A stretch of 64,000 nt of DNA, from the NCBI GenBank assembly GCA_021372535.1, contig JAJFUH010000036.1, forward strand, positions 20,623 to 84,622. The letters run 5' to 3'. Origin of the DNA: a bacterium. Its GTDB lineage: Bacteria; Latescibacterota; Latescibacteria; Latescibacterales; Latescibacteraceae. Below the pieces are notes generated by a model. That model made no database searches and was not told where the DNA came from. It saw nothing but the letters and a program-made list of their open reading frames with translations. The translations under genes were made by a program, and so were the position numbers. Numbering within the stretch: the stretch's first letter is position 1; each line of letters begins with the position of its first letter. This document shows positions 42,631 to 51,810 of the stretch, in pieces.

Positions 42631-43767
42631 ATGATAATGTCAGATGACAGAAGAACACCGGGAACGTTTATAGTGTTTTTGCCGGTTTTAACCCTCCTGT
42701 GTCTCTTTATATCCGGGTGTTTGTCTGTCCAGGATGATACCGAAAAACCCTCGAATCCACGCATAACTTTAAACAATAACGAATCTCAGACCTACGAACA
42801 GACCGTCAGCCTCAATCTCTTCTGCGATGACAATGACCTCGTCGAGGAGATGATGATATCGAACAGCCCTGATTTTGAGGGCGCCGAATGGGTGCCTTAC
42901 GAAAAGACCATGACCTGGGCACTGACAGACGGATTCGGCAGCAAGACAGTCTATGTCAGATTCCGTGACACCGCCATGAACGTTTCCGACATCGCGAGCA
43001 TGACAATTGCGTTTAAACCGGAACCCTCGACGCTGCCGGCTGACCCGGTCGTACTGATCAACAGCGGTAACGCGTATACGAAAACACTCTCGGTCCGTCT
43101 CGATCTCTCGTGCGTTGACGATAAAGGTATCACGGCGATGAGAATATCGGATCATCCCGATTTTTCGGGAGCATCATGGGAATCGTATGACACATCGAAA
43201 ACATGGACGCTTCCCGACGGCGCCGGGATGAAAACGGTATATGTTCAATTCATCGATGGCGACGGCAACATGTCGGATCCCGTTTCCGCTGCGATTGAAT
43301 ACTATGAGAATGCGATACTCAATATCTCTCCCGCAAACGCGTTTGTGAATATTGGCGGAACAATCGATATCGATATTTTCGTGAGAGGGGCTGTACAGAT
43401 TATATCGACATATATGACGTTGTCTTTCGATCCCGCGCGAGTTGAGGTAACAAAGATCACTACAAGCGGGAGCGGATTCCTGCTGACTGAAGCCGGAGCC
43501 AATGTGATAACCGCTGAAAATGTATATAACAACAACACGGGAAAGATTATTTTTGGCGTTCTTGGCCAGAAATCGGGTTTCACCGGAGCGACGGGAGACG
43601 GCACCATCGCCCGTATTACATTCAAAGGCAAAGAGGCGGGTGAATCACATATACAGTTCGTTTCATCAACGGATAATGATTTTCTTCTCTATGGTTACGC
43701 CGCAAACGACAACGGTTTCGAGAAGTGTGCTGCCACGAGGTTTGATGGAGTAATTACGGTCAAATAG
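42631..43767 (+). CDS. Lipoprotein with two tandem Ig-like repeats and a cohesin-like domain
   Basis: 378 residues. Lipobox FISGC (Cys30). Two repeats of about 90 residues share ISN/DxPDFxGAxW, then TWxLxDGxGxKTVYV and DxxxNxSD (about 75-121 and 166-215). The C-terminal part (about 230-378) reads like a cohesin/dockerin-binding domain: NISPANAFVNIGGTIDIDI, TYMTLSFDPARVEVTKI, IARITFKGKEAGESHI. Cohesin domains bind dockerins on other secreted proteins; here it could be an anchoring or sensing surface protein. ATG 42637 is an alternative start. A terminator follows. Confidence 0.75.
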   Translation: MIMSDDRRTPGTFIVFLPVLTLLCLFISGCLSVQDDTEKPSNPRITLNNNESQTYEQTVSLNLFCDDNDLVEEMMISNSPDFEGAEWVPYEKTMTWALTDGFGSKTVYVRFRDTAMNVSDIASMTIAFKPEPSTLPADPVVLINSGNAYTKTLSVRLDLSCVDDKGITAMRISDHPDFSGASWESYDTSKTWTLPDGAGMKTVYVQFIDGDGNMSDPVSAAIEYYENAILNISPANAFVNIGGTIDIDIFVRGAVQIISTYMTLSFDPARVEVTKITTSGSGFLLTEAGANVITAENVYNNNTGKIIFGVLGQKSGFTGATGDGTIARITFKGKEAGESHIQFVSSTDNDFLLYGYAANDNGFEKCAATRFDGVITVK

Positions 43768-43859
43768 TATCCATCGGCCGGAAGTATTATACGGCATTGT
43801 TTTTCAGGAGGGCGGTGGGTAAGTTACTATTTTAACCACATGTGAAGCATGAATATTGG

Positions 43860-43891
43860 AAAAGGGGATGGTAAAAGAGCCATCCCCTTTT
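43860..43891 (+). terminator. Intrinsic terminator after the cohesin-like gene
   Basis: Perfect 12-bp stem AAAAGGGGATGG (43860-43871) / CCATCCCCTTTT (43880-43891) with an eight-base loop, followed by CTGTCATTT. The A/T ends allow it to act in both directions, but only the + side has a gene ending nearby. Confidence 0.88.
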
Positions 43892-43981
43892 CTGTCATTT
43901 GTCAGTTGCTCTTTACCACAAAAAGAATGATATTGTTTCATCCGCTTGATGTAATAAAAATATCTAACCTGTCAGCCGGGC

Positions 43982-45028
43982 ATGAACAATTTCAACGACA
44001 AACGTGATACCTATCGGTTTTTCCTGTCAGTAGTGCTCGCGTGTTCCTTGTTTGTATCATCCGGCGTACTCATGGCTGAAGAAACGGTTGTTCCGGTCGA
44101 TTGCTACAACGAGTCTTCCGGATTTATTCTTGAGGGCCGTTACGATGAGGCAGAACATGCCGTCGATCGTTTTATCGGAGAAAATCCCGACGAACCGGCG
44201 GGACCGCTTCTGAAAGCTGCGGTTCTCCACTATCGCTGCATCGATTATGACGATTTTTCGCGCGATGAAGAATACAGGAAACTTCTCGATACCGCCGTAA
44301 AACTGGCAGAAGCAAAAATCAAGCGGAACGGACATGATTTATGGGCCCGGTATTTTTATAATTCCGCCCGGAGTCTCGATGCGGTGTGGTCGGTCACAAA
44401 CGGGAGCTTCATCGCCGGCGTCACACGCGGCATGTCCGGAGCGCGGGGCATGTCGGAGATTATATCGGACGACAAGGAATTTTATGACGCTTATCTGATG
44501 GTGGGCGCATACCGTTTCTGGAAAAGCGTGTCAACCGAAAAGATTGACTGGCTGCCGTTTATCCGCGATAAACGGGACAGGGGACTTGCCGAGGTCAATT
44601 TTGCCATAGCCCGCGGTACATTGAACGGGGCATTATCCAACACTGTGCTCATTGAAATGCTTCTGGCGCATGATCCGGATGATGCGGTCGCCCTCTGTGA
44701 AACCATGGTTGACCGTTACCCGGCGTGCAGGCTTTTTGCCTGGCAGCTCGGCGAGGCATACAAACGGGCCGGACGATACGAGGATGCCGTGCGGGTACTG
44801 ACCGGTCTTGCGGCGACGATGGAACGCGATCCGGCCGATGACGGTTCCGGGCCGCTCAGGTGCTGGTGGAAGCTTGCCGTACTGGCACAATCGATGAAAA
44901 AGAACAGTGATTGCGGGGATTACTGTAACAGGATCGTCACGCTCGGGCAGAAAAAGACCGTGTATGACCGCCAGCGAAAACGGATAGAAGGCGCCCGGAA
45001 GATGCTTGGAGAACTTGCCGATGAATAA
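43982..45028 (+). CDS. Secreted TPR-like protein of unknown function
   Basis: 348 residues with an N-terminal signal peptide (hydrophobic 12-30, cleavage near LMA-EE). The rest is alpha-helical with TPR-like spacing: YNESSGFILEGRYDEAEHAVD (about 42-62), GALSNTVLIEMLLAHDPDDA, LAWQLGEAYKRAGRYEDAV. The central GSFIAGVTRGMSGARG is unusual and glycine-rich. The same layout is seen in periplasmic or envelope scaffolds. It overlaps the NtrC-type regulator by 8 bp, which suggests one unit in which it might sense or tether a signal. Confidence 0.7.
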   Translation: MNNFNDKRDTYRFFLSVVLACSLFVSSGVLMAEETVVPVDCYNESSGFILEGRYDEAEHAVDRFIGENPDEPAGPLLKAAVLHYRCIDYDDFSRDEEYRKLLDTAVKLAEAKIKRNGHDLWARYFYNSARSLDAVWSVTNGSFIAGVTRGMSGARGMSEIISDDKEFYDAYLMVGAYRFWKSVSTEKIDWLPFIRDKRDRGLAEVNFAIARGTLNGALSNTVLIEMLLAHDPDDAVALCETMVDRYPACRLFAWQLGEAYKRAGRYEDAVRVLTGLAATMERDPADDGSGPLRCWWKLAVLAQSMKKNSDCGDYCNRIVTLGQKKTVYDRQRKRIEGARKMLGELADE

Positions 45029-46400
45029 GCAGAAACAACGTATTCTCGTTGTTGATAACGATAAAGCGATCTGCTGGGTGCTTGAGAAAGCATTCGAGGA
45101 GGAGGGATATACCGTCGATGTTGCGATGGACGGGAAAAGCGCTCTTGAAATGATCGATTCCATACGGTATTCTCTCGTAATCATGGATGTCATGATGCCC
45201 GTTATGGATGGTATTTCGGCGCTGAAAAAGATTCGTCAGCTCCCGGATCGCCCTGAGACCATAATCATTACCGCCCATTCGAGCATGGAGAATACCGTGG
45301 AGGCGATGAAGCTCGGAGCGTTCGATTTTATCGTCAAACCCTTCGATATAGACGAGCTTATAGCGCTTGCCAGCCGGGCGGTCGCACAATATGATACCCG
45401 TATGGAAGCCTCCCTGCAGAAAACGGCGAAGGAAACTGAGCGGATTGTCGGCGATTCACCCATCATGAGGGAACTCTACAAGCTGCTCGGACGGGTCGCT
45501 TCAACCGATTCCTCGGTTCTGATAACGGGTGAAACGGGGACGGGGAAGGATTTGTTCGCCCGCGCGATACATTTCCATTCGACGCGCCGCGAAAAACCGT
45601 TTATAACGGTGAACTGCGCATCCATTCCGGGAGAGCTGCTCGAAAGCGAGCTGTTCGGTCATGTCAGGGGCGCATTCACCGGCGCGACCGACGAGCGGAA
45701 AGGGAAATGCGAGCTTGCGGACGGCGGGACGCTGTTCCTCGATGAGATCGGCGCCATGCGGCTCGACCTTCAGGCAAAGCTTCTGACCTTCCTTCAGCGC
45801 AGCGAGTTCGAACGTGTCGGATCGTCGCACACCATCCATGTCAATGTCCGTGTCATCGCCGCCACGAATGCCGACCTGAAGGAGATGACCGCGCGCGGGA
45901 AGTTCAGGGAAGACCTCTATTACCGTCTCATGGTCGTTCCTCTTCACATACCGTCCCTGCGGGAACGGTCTGTCGATATTCCTGCGCTTGCCGCATATTT
46001 TGTCAACCGGTACAATACGAAGTACGGTCTCGGTTTTACCCTGTCAGATGAATTCCTCAAAGCGCTCCTCGACCGTGAATGGCCCGGGAATGTCCGGGAG
46101 CTTGAAAACTATATCCACAGGATGGTTGTATTGCAGCCCGGAAGTTTCGGAGTCGGGGATGACCGTCCGCTGGCTGTTCCCGAGCGGCCCGAACGTGAGA
46201 GCATAGATTATGTCGTTTCGAGCCTCGTAAAAAACTGCGAAACAAACCTTCTTGAGTCAGCCCATGAGCGGATAGAAAAACCGCTGCTGGAAAAACTCAT
46301 GTCCGTCGTCGGTGAAAACCAGAGCGAAGCGGCCAAAATACTCGGAATCTCAAGAAATACGCTCAGAAAACTCCTGACAAAGTATTCGATGCTTTCCTGA
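45021..46400 (+). CDS. NtrC-family sigma-54 response regulator
   Basis: 459 residues: receiver (Asp56 in VIMDVMMP, acidic pair Asp12/Asp14, Thr84, Lys106), AAA+ with Walker A GETGTGKD (170-177), GAFTGA (217-222) and LFLDEIGAM, and a C-terminal Fis helix-turn-helix ending [18 protein letters not shown]. It should be phosphorylated by a histidine kinase, but no kinase gene lies in the window. ATG 45021 with GGAGA eight bases upstream is preferred to TTG 45006. Target promoters were not identified. Confidence 0.93.
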   Translation: MNKQKQRILVVDNDKAICWVLEKAFEEEGYTVDVAMDGKSALEMIDSIRYSLVIMDVMMPVMDGISALKKIRQLPDRPETIIITAHSSMENTVEAMKLGAFDFIVKPFDIDELIALASRAVAQYDTRMEASLQKTAKETERIVGDSPIMRELYKLLGRVASTDSSVLITGETGTGKDLFARAIHFHSTRREKPFITVNCASIPGELLESELFGHVRGAFTGATDERKGKCELADGGTLFLDEIGAMRLDLQAKLLTFLQRSEFERVGSSHTIHVNVRVIAATNADLKEMTARGKFREDLYYRLMVVPLHIPSLRERSVDIPALAAYFVNRYNTKYGLGFTLSDEFLKALLDREWPGNVRELENYIHRMVVLQPGSFGVGDDRPLAVPERPERESIDYVVSSLVKNCETNLLESAHERIEKPLLEKLMSVVGENQSEAAKILGISRNTLRKLLTKYSMLS

Positions 46401-46463
46401 TATGAAAGACATTTAAGAGGAAACATAATAAGACAATTACCCTATAATATTTATAAAAATTTG

Positions 46464-46482
46464 ACCACGAAGACACGAAGAC
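46464..46482. repeat. CACGAAGA tandem repeat
   Basis: ACCACGAAGACACGAAGAC contains two direct CACGAAGA units. The same type of sequence is widespread in intergenic DNA of many uncultured bacteria. Only one copy was noticed in this window. Confidence 0.5.
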
Positions 46483-46825
46483 GTGAATAGATATAACATA
46501 CTATTTACACTGTATTTAGTAATTATTTATCGTTCGTATCAAAAATTATGAAACTTACATACGCGAACCCCCGTGTTCTATTAAAAGTTTTGTGATACGC
46601 ACCATTTACGTGGAAATAAGCTGTCAAGAGTCGGCACGAAGTGCCGATTTACATGCCCTTGGCAGCAATAAAACAATACATTTTATCATGGGGCTTGTGA
46701 AAAATATACTTTTTCACAGCCCTCTTAAATTGATCGGAGTAATCGCAATTGCATTGTTTTGGTTACAATATCAGGGTTAAGACGAGCCTGTTTTTCATGT
46801 ATTTTTCTCATATACCCGAACACGC

Positions 46826-46854
46826 TTGATTTTCAGTCTGCAAAAATCTATATT
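46826..46854 (+). promoter_or_regulatory. Predicted sigma-70 promoter for parA-parB
   Basis: TTGATT (46826-46831), 17-bp spacer, TATATT (46849-46854), about 57 bp before parA. Confidence 0.55.
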
Positions 46855-46911
46855 TATTAATCTTTCCGATAGAGAATATTCACTTTTTATGCAGGGATTT
46901 TCTGAGGTACT

Positions 46912-47673
46912 ATGGCCCGAATCATTGCCATCACTAACCAGAAGGGAGGGGTCGGCAAAACCACAACGGCTGTCAATCTTGCCGCGAGTCTTGCCGCCCT
47001 TGAACGGAAAACGCTGCTCGTGGACATGGACCCTCAGGCGAATTCGACATCCGGTCTCGGTCTCGATGCCGATTCGATCGATAAAACCATCTACGAGCTG
47101 CTCATAGAAAAAATTCCCGCGGAAGAGGCGATAGTATCGACGGAAATCGAGTACCTCAAGCTGCTGCCTGCCAATATACGGCTCTCCGGGGCGCAGATCG
47201 AGCTGGTGAGTCTCATGGCCCGTGAGCGCAAGCTGCAGGCGGCGCTTGATACGCTCGACAGGCACTATCAGTATATTTTTATCGATTGTCCGCCATCGCT
47301 CGGTATTCTGACACTGAATGCCCTGACCGCGGCGAAATCGGTTCTTATCCCGATACAGTGCGAATACTACGCGCTCGAAGGTGTAGGGCAGTTGCTCAAT
47401 ACCATACGGCTTGTGCAGAAAAGCCTCAACCCCCGTCTCGTTATCGAGGGTATTCTGCTCACCATGTTCGACGGCCGTCTCAATCTGTCCAACCAGGTTG
47501 CCGAAGAGGTTCGCTCATATTTTGAGGATAAGGTCTACAAGACGGTCATAACGCGAAATGTGAAACTAGGCGAGGCTCCATCCTTCGGTAAGCCGATAAT
47601 CCTGTACGATATTCTTTCGGTGGGCGCAAAAGCCTATCTCGAACTGGCCAGAGAGGTTGACAGTAATGCATAG
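46912..47673 (+). CDS. parA: Chromosome-partitioning ATPase ParA (Soj)
   Basis: 253 residues. Deviant Walker [15 protein letters not shown] (about 11-24), [16 protein letters not shown], Walker [16 protein letters not shown] and [18 protein letters not shown] cytoplasmic deviant-Walker ATPase that moves ParB-parS complexes, and in many species affects replication initiation. GAGGT precedes the ATG. parB overlaps by 8 bp. Confidence 0.96.
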   Translation: MARIIAITNQKGGVGKTTTAVNLAASLAALERKTLLVDMDPQANSTSGLGLDADSIDKTIYELLIEKIPAEEAIVSTEIEYLKLLPANIRLSGAQIELVSLMARERKLQAALDTLDRHYQYIFIDCPPSLGILTLNALTAAKSVLIPIQCEYYALEGVGQLLNTIRLVQKSLNPRLVIEGILLTMFDGRLNLSNQVAEEVRSYFEDKVYKTVITRNVKLGEAPSFGKPIILYDILSVGAKAYLELAREVDSNA

Positions 47674-48541
47674 GAAAGCGCTTGGCAAGGGCCTCGATGC
47701 CCTCTTCAAAACCGATTACCTCGAACAGCCGGCCGATCAGAAGCAGGCTGCCCGGAGAATCATCAGGGTTTCCGTCAACGACATTATCCCCAATCCTCAT
47801 CAGCCCCGTGAACGGATATCTGAGGATGCGCTCGAAGACCTGAAGCGCTCGATTGCCGAAAACGGCATTCTCGAACCCCCCGTGGTACGGCGCAAGGGGG
47901 AGTTTTTCGAGCTTATCGCCGGTGAGCGCCGTTACAGGGCCGCAAAGGAGCTTAAATTCGAGGATATCGAGGTCATTCTCATGGATGTCGATTCCGATGA
48001 GAAGATGCTCATCCTTTCGCTTATCGAAAATATCCAGCGCGAGGACCTCAACGCCATCGAAGAAGCGAAGGCATACCATCAGATCATGACCAGCATGAAT
48101 CTGACCCAGGAGGAGCTTTCGGACGTTGTGAGCAAGAACAGGAGCACGGTGGCGAATACACTCCGTCTCCTGACCCTGAGCGAGAGTGTCCAGACCATGA
48201 TCGCCGAAAGGAAGCTTGCCCCGGGAAGCGCCCGCGCCCTCGTTGTCGTTCAGGACGATGATCTTCAGAAACAGCTCGCCGAAAGAATCGCCTCGGAGGG
48301 GCTTTCCGCCCGTAAAGCGGAACAACTGGTGAAACAGGCCCTTTCCCATGAGCCGCGTATCACGTCGCCGAAAAAACTGACTCCCGCCCTCGAATCGTTC
48401 CGCGATAAACTCCAGCACCGGTTCGGTACATCGGTGAAAATCAGGGGCGACGAGCGCAGCGGAAGCATCGAGATCGCTTACCGCTCGAAAGACGAGCTCG
48501 AAACCATCCTCGAAGTCCTCAGGGGCGGTCCGCTCGACTGA
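47666..48541 (+). CDS. parB: Chromosome-partitioning protein ParB (Spo0J)
   Basis: 291 residues. N-terminal [11 protein letters not shown], ParB/Srx domain with IPNPHQPR and the CTP-binding GERRYRA motif, then a helix-turn-helix ([23 protein letters not shown]) and a C-terminal dimerisation part. It binds parS sites and spreads by CTP-dependent sliding. ATG 47666 has GAGAGG nine bases upstream and is preferred to TTG 47657. The parAB pair without replication genes beside it points to a chromosomal locus. Confidence 0.96.
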   Translation: MHRKALGKGLDALFKTDYLEQPADQKQAARRIIRVSVNDIIPNPHQPRERISEDALEDLKRSIAENGILEPPVVRRKGEFFELIAGERRYRAAKELKFEDIEVILMDVDSDEKMLILSLIENIQREDLNAIEEAKAYHQIMTSMNLTQEELSDVVSKNRSTVANTLRLLTLSESVQTMIAERKLAPGSARALVVVQDDDLQKQLAERIASEGLSARKAEQLVKQALSHEPRITSPKKLTPALESFRDKLQHRFGTSVKIRGDERSGSIEIAYRSKDELETILEVLRGGPLD

Positions 48542-48607
48542 AAGAATTCCAAGAATAGTAGACGCCCGGAAAAAAACACCGCAGCCAAGAAATTATAAAA
48601 AATAATC

Positions 48608-48632
48608 ATCCGCGTAAATCCGCGTTCTATTA
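48608..48632. repeat. CCGCGTAAATCCGCG dispersed repeat, copy 2
   Basis: Identical over 25 bases to 12552-12576. The last three bases lie in the final codon region of the isochorismatase-like gene, whose stop is at 48630-48632 on the minus strand, so the repeat runs into a gene end. Confidence 0.7.
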
Positions 48633-49601
48633 TGACTTTTTCTCTCCGAGCTTACCGCAGGCCCCGATAAAATCGTCCTTCCCGTGTATGTACCCGAACA
48701 TGAGGCTCGTTCGCCACATCGCCTGCTGTTTGTTGAATTCCCCCCGTGTCGACTCCTTGTTCTCGACCGCGGTGACAGCTTCACGGATACAGCTGCACCG
48801 GTATCCGAGCCGTGACATGTCGAGCATTCCGCCCGGCGAGAACCAGAGACACCAGTTGATCGCAAATCCGATGTAGACGAGGTTCCATACACCCATGCCG
48901 CGGAGCACTTCCGTGAGCTGGTGCGCCGTGGTGACAACGTATTCGCTGTCGAGCGGCTTTGCCTGATCGGGAAAATCCATATGCGCGGAATAGTACGGTT
49001 CGGACTCGGTAAAACGTTTGCCGAACAGAAGCTCGATTTTACGGTCATCGGGAGGTTTCGGAGTGTCCGCACCCGGCGCTTTTGAAAGGCCGCGCGGCTC
49101 AGCACCGGCAAGACCGACAGCCCGGTTGAAGCCGGGGTACTTTTTTGCGTACCGCTCGTCGGATGCGACATGAACGACCGCTATTCCCGCTTTACGGGCT
49201 GCAGAAAGGACAGGGGGGATGACGGTCTCGATTATGGGGGCAGACCTGCTCGCCCATTCGAGCATGTCCATGACTCCGCCCGCCGGTCCCTCCGATGTGA
49301 ACGGCAGCTCCGGTGAAAGGCCGATATTCCAGATGTGCATGGGAATGAGCGCCGTCTCCTCCGCCGGAACAGCGATATCGACCGATTCGCCCCAGCCTTT
49401 GAATCCGAGCGCGCCTTCGGTGCCTTGTGTGAAATCGATGGGGTAGTGACGGTAATATTCCCCTTTGAGACGGAGTATCCTGTTCGGGTCGGAGGGTTTG
49501 CGGGCTGTATTCTGTGCACGGGAAACCGGCGTACCGAGCGTTGTGATGAAACCGGCTGTACCGGCAAGCGATGTCGTTTGTATGAAATTTCTCCGTTTCA
49601 T
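48630..49601 (-). CDS. Tat-exported isochorismatase-like cysteine hydrolase family protein
   Basis: 323 residues. Twin-arginine signal MKRRNFIQTTSLAGTAG then a hydrophobic run and ARA-type cleavage near 30. The isochorismatase fold is recognisable in the second half: VYIGFAINWCLWFSPGGM with the nucleophile cysteine, then GYRCSCIREAVTAVE. The usual first-strand Asp (motif like LLVIDMQN) is replaced in TALIPMHIWNIG, so the normal Asp-Lys-Cys triad looks incomplete. A similar MHxWN variant occurs in an exported subgroup I recall from other phyla. Function unknown. Confidence 0.7.
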   Translation of the reverse strand: MKRRNFIQTTSLAGTAGFITTLGTPVSRAQNTARKPSDPNRILRLKGEYYRHYPIDFTQGTEGALGFKGWGESVDIAVPAEETALIPMHIWNIGLSPELPFTSEGPAGGVMDMLEWASRSAPIIETVIPPVLSAARKAGIAVVHVASDERYAKKYPGFNRAVGLAGAEPRGLSKAPGADTPKPPDDRKIELLFGKRFTESEPYYSAHMDFPDQAKPLDSEYVVTTAHQLTEVLRGMGVWNLVYIGFAINWCLWFSPGGMLDMSRLGYRCSCIREAVTAVENKESTRGEFNKQQAMWRTSLMFGYIHGKDDFIGACGKLGEKKS

Positions 49602-49875
49602 GGCAGCTCCGAAGGTTATGCCAGGCTGTATTAAAGCAGGCAGAATAGTTAATAGAAGTGATTATTGAAGATGCTGAAACCAGTTCAGCATGACGGCATC
49701 AACGTCACCCTGAATTTATTTCAGGGGCTATTGCACCCTTTATTAATTTGCTTAATGCAGCTTGTGTTTAACATGTCAAGTGTGAAATATGATAATCTCG
49801 TGTTTTGAACGGTAGAGTTTTATGGCATGTTATATCATGTAATACATTATATGAAATAATATAACATAATGCCTG
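49602..49875. other. Intergenic spacer with REP-like paired hairpins and AT-rich inverted repeat
   Basis: No gene seen. The REP-like pair at 49671-49726 is listed separately. At 49824-49873 GGCAT-GTTAT pairs with ATAAC-(AT A)-ATGCC over an AT-rich loop; it lies directly beyond the rlmN stop on the minus strand and may be its terminator. Confidence 0.5.
49671..49726. repeat. REP-like pair of hairpins
   Basis: ATGCTGAA-ACCAG-TTCAGCAT (49671-49691) and CCCTGAA-TTTAT-TTCAGGG (49708-49726): two short perfect stems with five-base loops and a shared TGAA/TTCA core, 16 bp apart. This matches a type of intergenic repeat (CTGAA...TTCAG pairs) common in many bacterial genomes; no transposase is in the window. 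Confidence 0.65.
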
Positions 49876-50916
49876 TCAATGCGATATGCTCTTCATGGCA
49901 AGCTGTCCGCATGCTGCGAGAATATCGCCGCCTTTGCTTTTTCTCACAAGTGCCGTGACATTGCCCGCGAACAGGATTTTCTGGAATTCCTCGACCCTTT
50001 CGTTCGATGGCCGTCTGAATGGCGAACCCTCGAATTCATTGTAGACGATGAGATTGACCTTCGATGGGACGGTGCGGGCAAGAGCGCGGAGCTTCATCGC
50101 GTGTTCCGGAGAGTCGTTGACGCCGTCGATGAGGATATACTCGAACGTCACTCTCCGCTTTGTCGTGCGTGCAAACTCGCGCGCCGCGGCAAGCAGCGCG
50201 GCTATCGGGTAGCGGCGGTTTATCGGCATGAGTTCATTGCGGAGCTCGTCATCGGAGGCGTTGAGCGACAGTGCGAGGCCGATGCGCCTAAATTCACCGG
50301 CAAGGCGCGCGAAACCGGGAATGAGCCCGCATGTCGAGACGGTCACTTTGCGCTGGCCGATGGAAAGCCCCGTTTCCATGGTGATGATTTTAATCGCCTT
50401 GAGGACTGCATCGAGATTATCGAGCGGGTCTCCCATGCCCATGAACACGATGTTGGTCAAATCGCCTCCGGATGCCTTGAGCCGGCTTCTCATCCTGAGG
50501 AGTTGATCGACAATCTCTCCAGCGGTCAGGTTACGGATGAAACCCATGGCGCCCGTGCGGCAGAACGCACAGTTCATTTTACACCCGACCTGGGAGGATA
50601 TGCACGCGGTAGTCCTGTCTTCGTCGCGGATTATCACGCTCTCGATACGGTTTCCGTCACTGAGCTCCCAGACAAATTTTTCGGTCGATTCGTCGGCGGA
50701 TCGAATATGATCGGACTCCCGTACGGCGCCGATGATGAAGCGGTCGGCGATTTCTTCGCGGAAGCTCCTGGCGAGATTGGTCATTTCATCGAACGAGACG
50801 GCGCAGCGTTCATGAATCCACCTGAATATCTGATCCCCGCGGTATTTTTCTTTCGTTCCCGTTAAAAGCGACGAGATTTCGTGGGGCAGTAATCCCGTCA
50901 GTATGGTTTTATCCAT
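49876..50916 (-). CDS. rlmN: Dual-specificity RNA methyltransferase RlmN
   Basis: 346 residues. Radical-SAM motif CKMNCAFCRTG holds the three cluster cysteines; ACISSQVGC supplies the Cys that resolves the intermediate (Cys118 type) and ILAACGQL the C-terminal methyl-carrying Cys (Cys355 type). TNIVFMGMGDPLDN and STCGLIPG are typical. It methylates A2503 of 23S rRNA and A37 of some tRNAs. ATG 50916 has AAGGAAACC upstream; an in-frame start at 50958 would add non-family residues. Confidence 0.94.
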   Translation of the reverse strand: MDKTILTGLLPHEISSLLTGTKEKYRGDQIFRWIHERCAVSFDEMTNLARSFREEIADRFIIGAVRESDHIRSADESTEKFVWELSDGNRIESVIIRDEDRTTACISSQVGCKMNCAFCRTGAMGFIRNLTAGEIVDQLLRMRSRLKASGGDLTNIVFMGMGDPLDNLDAVLKAIKIITMETGLSIGQRKVTVSTCGLIPGFARLAGEFRRIGLALSLNASDDELRNELMPINRRYPIAALLAAAREFARTTKRRVTFEYILIDGVNDSPEHAMKLRALARTVPSKVNLIVYNEFEGSPFRRPSNERVEEFQKILFAGNVTALVRKSKGGDILAACGQLAMKSISH

Positions 50917-51021
50917 GGTGGTTTCCTTTATTATGGAGGTGAATTTACCATATGACATTTAAACGTGCAAGAGCATTTTGGGTTCTTGCATTGCTCGTCG
51001 CGTTTGTGTATATTTTCATCC

Positions 51022-51768
51022 ATGAATAATACAATGCAACATCGGTGCATCCTGATACTGTCACTGTGCACGGTAATCATGGCCTCATGCGGAGGAGGAA
51101 CAAAGAGCATCCGCAATGTGGATTTATTCGCCGATATCAGCTCGTATAAGCCGTTGCAGTTTACCACCTCTCAATCTGCCGATTCTACCCTTAAAGTATA
51201 CACGACATCTTTTAAAGTCCAGAATCCCCTTGTAAGTTCCGGTACATCCGTGCGCACGGTCGATCCGAACCACGAGAACGATATTTACTGCATGGCAACC
51301 CTTCTGGACAGCCTGTCGACCGAAGCAGATATAGCCCGCCACTGTTTTTCGGATTCTCTCGACGCCGCTGCCTGCGAATCCTACAGAGAAAAATACCTGA
51401 CCGAGCAGGAAAGACCCGGAATGTTCCGCATCCGCATAACCATGGAATCGGGTTTCTCGTCCAAATCGATGGAACCCAAGCTCTGGTCGATGTATATCGA
51501 AAACTCTCGGGGAATAATGATCGAGCCGGCGGATATCGTCGTATCGCCTGTTACGGCGCAGAGGGATTCCATATTTTCCGACTTCCACCGGGTCTATCTG
51601 CCGCGCCGTCTCTTAAAACGCGATATCACACTGTATTTCAACAGGAAAACTTTTTTCGGGGAAGACCTTCTCAGCAGTAAAAATCCGTTTATCGTGTTTG
51701 TCATGACTTTTGAAAAAAGAACGCTCGTTCGTGTCGGTTGGAAAACATCCGCTTTTCCCGGAAAATAA
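51022..51768 (+). CDS. Putative lipoprotein of unknown function
   Basis: 248 residues (ATG 51022; ATG 51034 is an alternative). Lipobox IMASC with Cys23, then GGGTKS. The rest has no family I recognise: beta-rich C-terminal half (RIRITMESGFSSKSMEPKLW, DITLYFNRKTFFGEDLL, FIVFVMTFEKRTLVRVGW). Divergent from rlmN; between them AT-rich DNA could hold promoters. It ends 42 bp before queD, but a link is not established. Confidence 0.6.
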   Translation: MNNTMQHRCILILSLCTVIMASCGGGTKSIRNVDLFADISSYKPLQFTTSQSADSTLKVYTTSFKVQNPLVSSGTSVRTVDPNHENDIYCMATLLDSLSTEADIARHCFSDSLDAAACESYREKYLTEQERPGMFRIRITMESGFSSKSMEPKLWSMYIENSRGIMIEPADIVVSPVTAQRDSIFSDFHRVYLPRRLLKRDITLYFNRKTFFGEDLLSSKNPFIVFVMTFEKRTLVRVGWKTSAFPGK

Positions 51769-51810
51769 CCAGGTTTCTTCCCGCATGTTTTCCGTACGAG
51801 GTGCCCTGCA

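Larger units (their letters stand above)
46401..46911. other. Intergenic region before parA with repeats and hairpins
   Basis: 511 bp, no gene supported (a 62-codon frame at 46592-46780 is not convincing). ACCACGAAGACACGAAGAC at 46464-46482 is a tandem CACGAAGA repeat. CGGCAC-GAA-GTGCCG forms a hairpin near 46635. A longer stem, GGGC(T)TGTGAAAAA with TTTTTCACAGCCC, lies about 46691-46722 with no T-run after it. The parA promoter is at the right end. No parS site was recognised. Confidence 0.5.

Noticed and set aside
46592-46780. 62-codon open frame before parA
   Set aside because: No ribosome site, unusual composition, overlaps hairpins; likely chance.
46401-46911. parS centromere site near parAB
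   Set aside because: No sequence close to TGTTTCACGTGAAACA was noticed in the spacer. Sites may be elsewhere in the chromosome.
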